From an uncultured Roseburia sp. (lineage in GTDB: Bacteria > Bacillota > Clostridia > Lachnospirales > Lachnospiraceae): a stretch of 42,308 nucleotides of DNA. The stretch covers positions 1 through 42,308 of the forward strand of contig CANTEO010000017.1 in NCBI GenBank assembly GCA_947652855.1, given 5' to 3'. The notes beneath the pieces are model-generated. The model was given only the letters and a program-made list of their open reading frames with translations. It had not been told where the DNA came from and did not search any database. The position numbers and the translations under genes were made by a program. How positions within the stretch are numbered: the first letter of the stretch is position 1; the number at the start of each line of letters is the position of its first letter. Positions 24,976 to 32,318 of this stretch are shown piece by piece.

Positions 24976-27846
24976 CTATAAGACTAACAGGCTTACCTTC
25001 ATCGGCTTCGATTCTGTCAGTATGCCGCCGCTGTTGTACCTGGCGGCCGTCACCATATAGCCGCAGGTCTGGCCGAGCGCCTGGCTGTCATGCGTATAAG
25101 CCGTCTCCTTCGCGGAGACTTCCGCTATCTTCTGGTATTCCCCTTTCGGCGAAGTTTTACAGTACACCAAATATTTCTGCGCGTCTTTTGCCGCGCCCCA
25201 GGCCAACTGAACCGTCCCTCCCACTGTATTTGACGCCGTAAGATTCGAAACTTTCGCCTGACTCGCCGTATAGCTAACGGCCGCGCTGAAATTCCCAACC
25301 AGCTTTGCTGTTTGGCTGACAGCCTGCACATAATAGCTGTACGGCACGCCTGCGCTTAGCCCAATGTCCGTCGCCTCCGCTTTCGCCGTCTCTCCCACCA
25401 GGAGCATTGTGCGCCCGTTGGAACGGTACACCCGGTAGCTTTCCGCGCCTGTCACTTTTTTCCAGCTTATCTTCACCTTCGTCCCCGACTTTTTCACGCT
25501 GACATTCAAAACCGTCCCTAGCTGCGGCGTGACCTCCACCGTCTGGCCATTCAGCGTTTTCTTCCCTGCATACGCGCTGACGCGGTATTTCAGCGTTTTG
25601 GACGCCGCCGTCACCAAATTAGACACCGTATAGGACGTTTTGCCGCCAGACTTCACTTTCGCGACGCGCCTGTATTTTTTTGCCGTTGCGTCATACCGCT
25701 CGATGCAGTATCCCTTCGCCCCATATACGCGGTTCCAGGTAATCTTGTCTTTCTGGGTCAGCTCCTTTTTCTTCTGATTATACTTGTAAGAAGTCCCTTT
25801 GACCCCTACGCCGCCCGGAGCTGAAAATCCCATCCGAACCGAAACTTCCTTGCTGGAAAAATACGTGCTTCCCTGATCCTTCTTCTGATAAGCCTTAATC
25901 AGGAAAAAATATTTATCGCCCTGTTCCACCTTATGCGTAAGCGACGTTTTCGTCGTCGTCGTCAATAGCACATAGGAATCCCCCAACGTATTTGACCTGC
26001 CATACACTTCATAGAGGTCCGCATTCGCAGCCGGAACCCACGACAGCCTCACCGTGTCAGCAGACGTCGCCACCGCCTCTGCGCGTATGGCCCCGATGGT
26101 GTTTTTCACAGAAGACGCGCTGGAAAATTTTCCATACGTCTTTGTCCCTGTGCCTGCGTCATAATAGTACGCCTTCACCTTATAATTGTAGGACTGACCA
26201 TAGAGAACGTCTTTGTCCGTAAACTTATTTTCCGTGACGGAGGCAAGCAGCTGATAGGCTCCCTTTCCGCTCTTCCTGTAAATCTCATATCCTGCGACAT
26301 ACTGCCTATCCGCGCTCAAGGCAAGCTGAATCTTTCCGTTTTCCCCTAGCTTAACCTTCACCTTGGGCTTAGGCACTTCCACCTTGATATGCCTGGCGTC
26401 AGACAGCGCAGTGTACAGCTCCTGATACAAAAATCTGTCCACCGCAATCTTTCGGCGCACTTTATAATAATAATTCTCGAACCCAATTTTTTCGTCCACA
26501 TAGGTGTATTTCCCCGTTTTGCCCGCCCGGACTGTGGCGATCCAGTTATACGAGCCCTTGCGGTCCTTGCCTGCGCGGTAGATCTCATAAACCGCCTGTT
26601 CCTGAGCGTCCCATTGCAGAGACACGGCCGGCCTTGTGAACCCGGTATAATTGCCCGAGGCGTCCTTTAAGTCAATGTTCGTGACAGAGCCTTTCACCCG
26701 GTCAGGGACGTCAAAGCCGCCAAACGAAATGTCCTCCTCCGACTCCTCCCCTTCCTCATCGTTTCCATTGAAAGGCAGGATCGTCACGACATAGCTTGCG
26801 CCCGGCTGCAGCACGCAGCGGTAGACAAAGCTGCTCCCCTTGTAATGCTCTATCAGCTCCTCATCATTCAAATAAATTGAGACATAGCTGGTATAGGAGC
26901 TCTCCCAATTCATCTCAATCCGTTTCGTCGCCTCCACATACTCAACGGAATATGTCTCAATCCTGGCCTCATAATCCCCGACAGCCAGCTTATACTCCGC
27001 CGCCTTGCCCTCTGCCTCTCCTTTATTATAAGGAACGACCGTCAAGTCATGCACGCTTTTAGGAAGAAGCTTAATAGAAGACACCCATCCCTCTTCCGCC
27101 TCCACATACGTTCCTGCAATCGGGCTCTCCATTTGATGGTCAAGATACACCTTCACAGAATGGACGCCCTCACCGTCCCAGTCAACGTAAAGCACCTGCC
27201 TCTCCAGGTCATACTCCACAAACAGCTCTTTGATTCGCGCATCCTTATAAGGGACAGAATACGATATTTCCTGAGACTCGCCCTTTTTGCCGTTTCTATA
27301 GGGAACCACTTCAAAGAGATACTCCTTCCCTTCCTCCCAATCACGGAACACGTAACTCTCATAGTGATATTCCTCTTCTTCCGGCAGACGGTTCACAAGG
27401 ATATCCACATAATCCCAGTCATTTTTGACCGTATACTCCAGCACCAGGTCGCCTTCCCCATTGCAGCTTACCGTAAGCCCTTCCACAAACGGAAAATTCT
27501 TCACTGGCTCAGGCGGCGAGGCCGGATCCTCGTCCGTCACATCCGGATCTTCCCCGTCCATCCCCGGATCCTCGTCCGTCACATCCGGATCTTCCCCGTC
27601 CATCCCCGGATCCTCGTCCGTCACGTCCGGATTTTCCCCGTCCGCTCCCGGATCCTCGTCCGTTACGTCCGGATCTTCTTCTGCATCCCCCAGATCCCAA
27701 TCCGGCGCATCCGGCATCGGCCCTGGAATCCCAGGCTCCCATGGAAACAGCCCAAAGCCGCCCGCGGCAGCTATAGGCTCCGACCAAAGAGCCGAAAACG
27801 CGATGGCAAACGCCAAAAGGAATGCCAGCTGTCTCTTCAACTTCAT
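24976..27846 (-). CDS. Large secreted fibronectin type III protein with acidic repeat linker
   Basis: Exported 956-residue protein. The signal peptide is MKLKRQ plus a hydrophobic stretch ending near SEPIAAAGG. Residues ~55-110 are an acidic Asp/Glu/Pro linker built from about four copies of a 14-residue unit (DPGMDGEDPDVTDE), encoded by 42-bp tandem repeats. Residues ~110-956 hold successive beta-rich modules, several of them fibronectin type III-like, recognisable by repeated GYEIYRKSGKG, YNYKVKAYY, YRVYRSNGR and YLVYCKTSPKG patterns. There is no LPXTG motif or catalytic domain. A GTG/ATG at 27864 is in frame, but AAAGGAG eight bases before the ATG at 27846 decides the start. It probably binds glycans or proteins at the surface, or spaces another activity; that is inference. 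Confidence 0.8.
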   Translation of the reverse strand: MKLKRQLAFLLAFAIAFSALWSEPIAAAGGFGLFPWEPGIPGPMPDAPDWDLGDAEEDPDVTDEDPGADGENPDVTDEDPGMDGEDPDVTDEDPGMDGEDPDVTDEDPASPPEPVKNFPFVEGLTVSCNGEGDLVLEYTVKNDWDYVDILVNRLPEEEEYHYESYVFRDWEEGKEYLFEVVPYRNGKKGESQEISYSVPYKDARIKELFVEYDLERQVLYVDWDGEGVHSVKVYLDHQMESPIAGTYVEAEEGWVSSIKLLPKSVHDLTVVPYNKGEAEGKAAEYKLAVGDYEARIETYSVEYVEATKRIEMNWESSYTSYVSIYLNDEELIEHYKGSSFVYRCVLQPGASYVVTILPFNGNDEEGEESEEDISFGGFDVPDRVKGSVTNIDLKDASGNYTGFTRPAVSLQWDAQEQAVYEIYRAGKDRKGSYNWIATVRAGKTGKYTYVDEKIGFENYYYKVRRKIAVDRFLYQELYTALSDARHIKVEVPKPKVKVKLGENGKIQLALSADRQYVAGYEIYRKSGKGAYQLLASVTENKFTDKDVLYGQSYNYKVKAYYYDAGTGTKTYGKFSSASSVKNTIGAIRAEAVATSADTVRLSWVPAANADLYEVYGRSNTLGDSYVLLTTTTKTSLTHKVEQGDKYFFLIKAYQKKDQGSTYFSSKEVSVRMGFSAPGGVGVKGTSYKYNQKKKELTQKDKITWNRVYGAKGYCIERYDATAKKYRRVAKVKSGGKTSYTVSNLVTAASKTLKYRVSAYAGKKTLNGQTVEVTPQLGTVLNVSVKKSGTKVKISWKKVTGAESYRVYRSNGRTMLLVGETAKAEATDIGLSAGVPYSYYVQAVSQTAKLVGNFSAAVSYTASQAKVSNLTASNTVGGTVQLAWGAAKDAQKYLVYCKTSPKGEYQKIAEVSAKETAYTHDSQALGQTCGYMVTAARYNSGGILTESKPMKVSLLVL
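27524..27691 (-). repeat. Four 42-bp tandem repeats in the FnIII gene
   Basis: Units start at 27524, 27566, 27608 and 27650. The first two are identical, the third has a few changes and the fourth is more diverged. Each encodes 14 residues of the acidic linker. Near-identical adjacent units are prone to slippage, so copy number may vary between strains. Confidence 0.9.
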
Positions 27847-27953
27847 CTTCGTTACTCCTTTCATTCAATTAACGCATCTCTTTATACGCGATACGCGCTC
27901 TGCGCTGTCAAATGAATTATACTCCTAAGTCAATGCAATTTCCACTAGTATTT

Positions 27954-28721
27954 TCATCCTAGAGCAATATCTAAAATCATCATCAGGATAAACCCTACCA
28001 CGAATCCCAGGGTGCCGGATTTATCCCCTTCATCCAAATGCGATTCCGGGATCAGCTCCTGCACCACGACATAAATCATGGCGCCAGCCGCCATAGCCAA
28101 AAACAAAGGCATATAGTTTAGCGTCTTTCCGGCAAGCGCAGCAGCTAACACGCCAAAGATTGGCTCTACAATCGCCGACAGGCTCCCGACCAGAAACGCC
28201 CGCCCTCTCTTCGTCCCCCCTCTGACAAGCGGCAGCGCGACCGCCAGGCCCTCCGGGTAATTTTGAATCCCAATTCCAATAGCAAGCGCAATCGCTCCAG
28301 ACAGGGCAGCTTCATTCGAAGGCTCCGCGGCGGCAAACGCAAACGCCAGGCCCACCGCCATCCCCTCTGGAATGTTATGGGCCGTAATCGCCAAAACTGT
28401 CATCATCGCGCTTTTGCTCTCTTTCGAAACGCATTTTTTCCGAATCCACTTTTCTGCCGCAAGCAATAGCCCAACGCCGCCCAAAAAGCCAACGGACATG
28501 ACGAGGCTCGCCATCTGCCCCAACTCCTCGGCCCGCTCCATCCCGGGAATCAGCAGAGACCAGATTGAGGCGGCCACCATCACGCCTCCTGCAAACCCAA
28601 GCGTCATCGCCTCCAACGTATGGCTGCCTTTTTTTCGGACGGCAAACACATTCAGCGCGCCAAGGGAAGTGACTGCAAACGTAAATAACGTGCCTAAAAA
28701 AGCGTAAAAAATCCCCCGCAA
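27954..28721 (-). CDS. ZIP family divalent metal transporter (GufA-like)
   Basis: Membrane transporter that brings zinc, iron or manganese into the cytoplasm. The 255-residue protein is almost wholly hydrophobic with about eight membrane segments. The metal site is seen in HNIPEGMAVG at about residue 118 and QNYPEGLAV at about residue 153. The second motif has Gln in place of the His seen in many ZIPs, as in the GufA subfamily. A His/Asp patch (SHLDEGD) precedes the last segment. It starts with TTG at 28721, supported by GGAGG ten bases upstream. A TATAAT near 28760 on the minus strand may be its -10 box. Metal preference cannot be read from sequence. Confidence 0.9.
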   Translation of the reverse strand: MRGIFYAFLGTLFTFAVTSLGALNVFAVRKKGSHTLEAMTLGFAGGVMVAASIWSLLIPGMERAEELGQMASLVMSVGFLGGVGLLLAAEKWIRKKCVSKESKSAMMTVLAITAHNIPEGMAVGLAFAFAAAEPSNEAALSGAIALAIGIGIQNYPEGLAVALPLVRGGTKRGRAFLVGSLSAIVEPIFGVLAAALAGKTLNYMPLFLAMAAGAMIYVVVQELIPESHLDEGDKSGTLGFVVGFILMMILDIALG

Positions 28722-28847
28722 AACAATATCTCCTCCATATAAAAATAGATACAGATATTATATATGCGGGAAATCCTGTTTCGGTGCAATGCATCCGCGT
28801 TCCTCTATGCCTGTCGGCATCATCCAGAAAAATATGCGGAGCTGACC

Positions 28848-29387
28848 TCACTTCCGTCCGGCGCAGCCCTCACAACGGCTCGCCCCACATTCCGAAACCA
28901 TCATGCTGTTCTCATAGAAGCGGCTTAAGGAACAGATCGCCTGCGAGGCAACCCCCTCTTCAGAGCCGGTAAACCCGAGCCCTTCCTCCGTAGTGGCCTT
29001 TACATTGACTTGATTGACGTCCACCCCCAGGGCCGCGGCAATGTTCCGTTCCATTTCTTCTATATAGGGACGGAGCTTGGGCTTCTGCGCAATCACTGTC
29101 GCGTCCACATTCTCAATCACATAGCCTTCCCCTTCCAGCAGGCCCTTCACATATGACAATAGCTTCATGCTGGAAATTCCCCTGTACTGTTCCTCTGTGT
29201 CAGGAAAATGCTTTCCTATGTCGCCAAGAGCCGCCGCGCCAAGCAGCGCGTCCATAATCGCGTGCAGCAGCACATCCGCGTCAGAATGCCCCAACAGGCC
29301 CAACGTATGCGGGATCTCCACCCCGCCTAAAATCAATTTCCTTCCTTCCGTCAGCTTATGCACGTCATATCCGATTCCTACCCGCAT
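28848..29387 (-). CDS. ispF: 2-C-methyl-D-erythritol 2,4-cyclodiphosphate synthase
   Basis: Catalyses the cyclisation step of the MEP pathway to isoprenoid precursors, releasing CMP. The catalytic metal ligands are visible as Asp and His in GYDVHKL at residues 6-12 and His in GHSDADVLLHAI at about 42. The DTEEQYRG block is at about 63 and the conserved TTEEGLGFTG is at about 132. The usual ~160-residue domain is followed by an unusual tail of about 20 residues ending CGASRCEGCAGRK, with three Cys that could bind metal or react with thiols. The ATG is preceded by GGAGG at five bases. The leader upstream contains a row of hairpins (29420-29506). Confidence 0.94.
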   Translation of the reverse strand: MRVGIGYDVHKLTEGRKLILGGVEIPHTLGLLGHSDADVLLHAIMDALLGAAALGDIGKHFPDTEEQYRGISSMKLLSYVKGLLEGEGYVIENVDATVIAQKPKLRPYIEEMERNIAAALGVDVNQVNVKATTEEGLGFTGSEEGVASQAICSLSRFYENSMMVSECGASRCEGCAGRK

Positions 29388-29419
29388 TCTGCCCTCCTGC
29401 CTTTCTATAGAATAACAAA

Positions 29420-29506
29420 GCGGACAAATCCGCCTCCACTCCCTAAATCCCTCATTTTTGAGGGACTTGGCTGCTTTGCCGCACCGCGTGCGGTCACACA
29501 GTGACC
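29420..29506 (-). repeat. Row of four short hairpins upstream of ispF
   Basis: In about 90 bases there are four perfect stems: GCGGA/TCCGC (29420-29433), TCCCTCA/TGAGGGA (29448-29465), CCGCAC/GTGCGG (29479-29493) and GGTCAC/GTGACC (29492-29506, sharing two bases with the previous one). None is followed by a clean T-run. It may be a dispersed palindromic element or a structured ispF leader. Confidence 0.5.
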
Positions 29507-29549
29507 TATTCCTTTCGCACGTATGCGCATCGTTTTTTCTATAATAATT

Positions 29550-29594
29550 AAAAAAACTGGAATGCGCTGTCTCCTCTAAACAGCGCCCCCAGTC
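29550..29594 (-). terminator. Terminator of tRNA-Gly
   Basis: On the minus strand ACTGG and CGCTGT pair with ACAGCG and CCAGT around a TTAGAGGAG loop, and seven T follow. It ends the tRNA transcript about 11 bases beyond the tRNA and would insulate the ispF leader. Confidence 0.75.
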
Positions 29595-29604
29595 CTAAAT
29601 AAAA

Positions 29605-29675
29605 AGCAGATAACGGGAATCGAACCCGCCCCCTCAGCTTGGGAAGCTGATGTACTACCAATATACTATATCTGC
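29605..29675 (-). tRNA. tRNA-Gly (anticodon CCC)
   Basis: Cloverleaf read on the minus strand: acceptor GCAGATA pairs with TATCTGC. The D-arm contains TTGGTAG, the anticodon stem TCAGC/GCTGA holds the 7-base loop TTCCCAA (anticodon CCC, codon GGG), and the T-arm has GGTTCGATTCC. The discriminator base is U, as usual for bacterial tRNA-Gly. The 3' CCA is not encoded. It has its own promoter and terminator. Confidence 0.95.
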
Positions 29676-29688
29676 CTGTCTGAAATAG

Positions 29689-29717
29689 ATTATAGCACAG
29701 ATAAAAAATATTTGCAA
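29689..29717 (-). promoter_or_regulatory. tRNA-Gly promoter
   Basis: Minus strand TTGCAA (29712-29717), a 17-base spacer and a perfect TATAAT (29689-29694), with transcription starting about 7-10 bases before the mature 5' end region at 29675. Confidence 0.75.
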
Positions 29718-29777
29718 GCATAATTTTCAAATTCTGTCCTTTGATTTTTCAGACCAATCGCGTAAGCTCACCAAAGC

Positions 29778-30302
29778 TTATCCTATTTTCTGCGGCGTGG
29801 GATATTCCTCCCCAAAGCATTCCACCGTGACCTTTTTCATCATCTGCCTCTCTAAAGGCTTATCCGCGCCATCCGTCGCAGTTTCCGCAATGCGGTTCAC
29901 TGCGTCCATTCCTTCCACGACCTTCCCAAACGCCGCATACTCGCCGTCTAGGTGAGGCGCGTCCTTATGCATAATGAAAAACTGGCTTCCGGCAGAATCC
30001 GGCATCATGGAACGCGCCATAGACAAAACGCCCGCCGTATGCCTTAAGTCATTTTGAAAGCCATTCCCGGAAAACTCCCCTTTGATCCCGTAGCCAGGGC
30101 CTCCCATGCCGCTGCCCTCCGGGTCGCCGCCCTGAATCATGAAGCCCCGAATAACGCGGTGAAAAATCAGGCCGTCATAAAAGCCCGACTTGACAAGGCT
30201 GATAAAGTTATTGACCGTATTTGGCGCAATCTTCGGATAAAGCTCCGCTTTCATACGATCTCCATTTTCCATTTCAAATGTTACGACTGGATTCTGTGCC
30301 AT
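29778..30302 (-). CDS. ppiB: Cyclophilin-type peptidyl-prolyl cis-trans isomerase
   Basis: Cytoplasmic foldase that speeds cis-trans isomerisation of X-Pro bonds. The 174-residue protein shows the cyclophilin core: APNTVNNF at about residue 27, the catalytic FHRVIRGFMIQGGDP at about 48-62, AGSQFFI at about 105 and LDGEYAAFGKV at about 120. No signal peptide is present, so it is intracellular. The ATG at 30302 is preceded by AAGGAGG nine bases upstream; a TTG directly before it is unlikely to be used. It is monocistronic or follows the small membrane ORF on the same strand. It is a different class from FKBP and parvulin, based on the active-site blocks. Confidence 0.95.
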   Translation of the reverse strand: MAQNPVVTFEMENGDRMKAELYPKIAPNTVNNFISLVKSGFYDGLIFHRVIRGFMIQGGDPEGSGMGGPGYGIKGEFSGNGFQNDLRHTAGVLSMARSMMPDSAGSQFFIMHKDAPHLDGEYAAFGKVVEGMDAVNRIAETATDGADKPLERQMMKKVTVECFGEEYPTPQKIG

Positions 30303-30331
30303 CAATGATATCCTCCTTAAGCATTCTTTCA

Positions 30332-30350
30332 GGCGGCCAAGCAGGCCGCC
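30332..30350. repeat. GC-rich hairpin upstream of ppiB
   Basis: GGCGGCC (30332-30338) and GGCCGCC (30344-30350) form a perfect 7-bp stem between the small membrane ORF and ppiB. There is no T-run, so its role is unclear; it might slow read-through into ppiB. Confidence 0.4.
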
Positions 30351-30382
30351 CGCTGCATGGCAGCACCTTTTGCATCACTGCC

Positions 30383-30520
30383 CTACTCCTCGTCCTCAAA
30401 GCTCTTCTGCGCCACGGCCGCAACCGCGCTCGTCACCGCGGAGACCACCGTAACCACGGCGACCACCACTACAAACAACACAAGAATCACAAGAAAAATA
30501 AACAATCCGCTCTCTGTCAT
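30383..30520 (-). CDS. Small single-pass membrane protein (45 residues)
   Basis: An ATG at 30520 opens a 45-residue frame: MTESG, then about 30 almost purely hydrophobic residues (FLVILVLFVVVVAVV...), then QKSFEDEE. That is one membrane helix with an acidic C-terminus. A GAGG lies just before the ATG, closer than ideal, and an AAGGA lies about 12 bases upstream. The same frame runs on up to 30571 without a better start. It fills the only gap between ppiB and guaB that needs explaining. I recognise no family; the frame could also be chance, given its low complexity. Confidence 0.35.
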   Translation of the reverse strand: MTESGLFIFLVILVLFVVVVAVVTVVSAVTSAVAAVAQKSFEDEE

Positions 30521-30639
30521 ATCCTCAGCTTCCTTTTTTAATTTTTTCTGGCATAGATCAATTGCTTTCATCTACTATAACACATCTTCTCTCATTTTAA
30601 AAGACTATTTCTCTTTCTGGAGAAGAATGCATATTTTTA

Positions 30640-30668
30640 TTGACAATATACCCTATTTTTGCTAGAAT
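30640..30668 (+). promoter_or_regulatory. guaB promoter
   Basis: A perfect TTGACA (30640-30645), a 17-base spacer and TAGAAT (30663-30668). This is the strongest promoter seen in the window. The leader is about 50 bases, too short for a guanine riboswitch. Confidence 0.85.
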
Positions 30669-30726
30669 CAGAAAACTAAAACCTTATAAAACTTTCGATT
30701 TCACAAAAAGCAGGAGGATATGAAAA

Positions 30727-32187
30727 ATGGGTACTATTATCAGCGAAGGGATTACATTTGACGACGTATTGCTGATTCCGCAATATTCTGACGTCACGCC
30801 CAACATGATTGACTTGACGACGAAGCTGACAAAAAAAATCACGTTAAACATTCCTATGATGAGCGCCAGCATGGACACGGTCACAGAGCACAGGATGGCG
30901 ATCGCCATGGCGAGGCAGGGCGGCATCGGCATCATCCACAAAAATATGTCCATTGAGATGCAGGTGGATGAAGTTGATAAGGTTAAGCGCTCTGAAAACG
31001 GCGTCATCACCGACCCATTTTTCTTAAACCCGGAAAACACGCTGCGCGACGCAGAAAACCTGATGCGGAAATTCCGTATCTCCGGCGTGCCTATCGTAGA
31101 AAAACACAGCAGAAAGCTGGTAGGCATCATCACAAACCGGGATCTTAAATTCGAAACTGATTTTTCCAAGGAAATCAAAGAATCCATGACCTCCGAAAAT
31201 CTCGTCACCGCCCCCAACGGCATCTCTTTAGATGAAGCAAAAAAAATCCTGGCCAAGGCAAGGATTGAAAAGCTGCCCCTTGTTGATGAGAATTACAACT
31301 TAAAGGGCCTTATCACAATCAAAGACATTGAAAAGCAGATCCGCTACCCAAATTCAGCAAAAGACGACCAGGGCCGCCTGCTCTGCGGCGCGGGAGTCGG
31401 CATCACCCACAATATGATGGAGCGCGTCGCCGCCCTTGTGGACGCCCATGTGGACGCGATTGTCATTGACTCTGCGCACGGCCACTCCAAAAACATTATT
31501 GATGCGGTGCGGCAAGTGAAGCAGAAATATCCCAACCTGCAGATCATCGCGGGAAACGTGGCGACCGCGGAGGCCACGAAAGACCTGATTGCGGCAGGCG
31601 CGGACGCGATCAAGGTCGGCATTGGCCCAGGCTCCATCTGCACCACCCGCGTGGTGGCCGGAATCGGCGTGCCTCAGATGACGGCCGTCATGAACTGCTA
31701 CGACGCGGCGAAGGCGTCCGGCATCCCAATTATCGCTGACGGAGGAATCAAATACTCCGGCGACATGACAAAAGCCCTCGCAGGGGGCGCAAGCGTATGC
31801 ATGATGGGCAGTATGTTTGCAGGCTGCGACGAATCCCCGGGAACGTTTGAATTGTATCAGGGGCGCAAATATAAAGTATACCGCGGCATGGGCTCCATCG
31901 CCGCGATGGAAAACGGCAGCAAGGACCGTTACTTCCAGGAAGACGCGAAAAAGCTCGTCCCGGAAGGCGTGGAAGGGCGCGTGGCTTACAAAGGGAGCGT
32001 GGAGGACACCGTATTCCAGCTAATCGGCGGGATTCGTTCCGGCATGGGATATTGTGGCTGCCAGACCATTCCCCTTCTGCATGAAAACGCAAAATTCGTG
32101 AAAATTTCCGCGGCTTCATTGAAAGAAAGCCACCCACACGACATTCACATCACAAAAGAGGCCCCAAACTATTCCATTGAAGAATAA
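30727..32187 (+). CDS. guaB: Inosine-5'-monophosphate dehydrogenase
   Basis: Oxidises IMP to XMP with NAD, the first committed step to GMP. The 486-residue protein has an N-terminal half-barrel segment (EGITFDDVLLIP at residues ~6-17). A pair of CBS domains lies at about 95-205 (ISGVPIVE and LVDENYNLKGLITIKDI). The barrel resumes with VDAIVIDSAHGHS, the catalytic loop GPGSICTTR with its active-site Cys at about residue 303, the GGIKYSGD phosphate site and the GMGSIAAM flap. The ATG follows AGGAGG at nine bases. A strong promoter and a clean terminator make this a one-gene unit. Length and motif order are normal. Confidence 0.97.
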   Translation: MGTIISEGITFDDVLLIPQYSDVTPNMIDLTTKLTKKITLNIPMMSASMDTVTEHRMAIAMARQGGIGIIHKNMSIEMQVDEVDKVKRSENGVITDPFFLNPENTLRDAENLMRKFRISGVPIVEKHSRKLVGIITNRDLKFETDFSKEIKESMTSENLVTAPNGISLDEAKKILAKARIEKLPLVDENYNLKGLITIKDIEKQIRYPNSAKDDQGRLLCGAGVGITHNMMERVAALVDAHVDAIVIDSAHGHSKNIIDAVRQVKQKYPNLQIIAGNVATAEATKDLIAAGADAIKVGIGPGSICTTRVVAGIGVPQMTAVMNCYDAAKASGIPIIADGGIKYSGDMTKALAGGASVCMMGSMFAGCDESPGTFELYQGRKYKVYRGMGSIAAMENGSKDRYFQEDAKKLVPEGVEGRVAYKGSVEDTVFQLIGGIRSGMGYCGCQTIPLLHENAKFVKISAASLKESHPHDIHITKEAPNYSIEE

Positions 32188-32207
32188 GAGGCGAAAGTCT
32201 CTTTCTT

Positions 32208-32248
32208 CAGGCGCATAGAAATCTTTTTTCTATGCGCCTGATCTTTTT
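32208..32248 (+). terminator. guaB terminator
   Basis: CAGGCGCATAGAAA (32208-32221) pairs perfectly with TTTCTATGCGCCTG (32227-32240), followed by ATCTTTTT. It lies about 20 bases after the guaB stop. Confidence 0.9.
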
Positions 32249-32249
32249 A

Positions 32250-32278
32250 TTGCATGACAATGCCATTCCTTATATAAT
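32250..32278 (+). promoter_or_regulatory. Promoter of the GH29 fucosidase gene
   Basis: TTGCAT (32250-32255), a 17-base spacer and a perfect TATAAT (32273-32278), directly after the guaB terminator. The leader is about 35 bases and the ribosome binding site is GAAAGGAGAG. No cre-like catabolite site was recognised. Confidence 0.7.
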
Positions 32279-32318
32279 AAGACTATCTTGAAACCATCTA
32301 TCTGAAAGGAGAGCAAAT

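Noticed and set aside
27524..27691. CRISPR-like regular repeats
   Set aside because: The units are adjacent, in frame and without spacers, and encode a protein linker.
27049..27915. 288-residue plus-strand open frame with repeats
   Set aside because: Its repeats are only the antisense of the 42-bp units in the FnIII gene.
29420..29506. CRISPR array
   Set aside because: The hairpins differ from each other in sequence and are not regularly spaced direct repeats with spacers.
30669..30726. Guanine riboswitch before guaB
   Set aside because: The leader is only about 50 bases and has no three-way-junction sequence.
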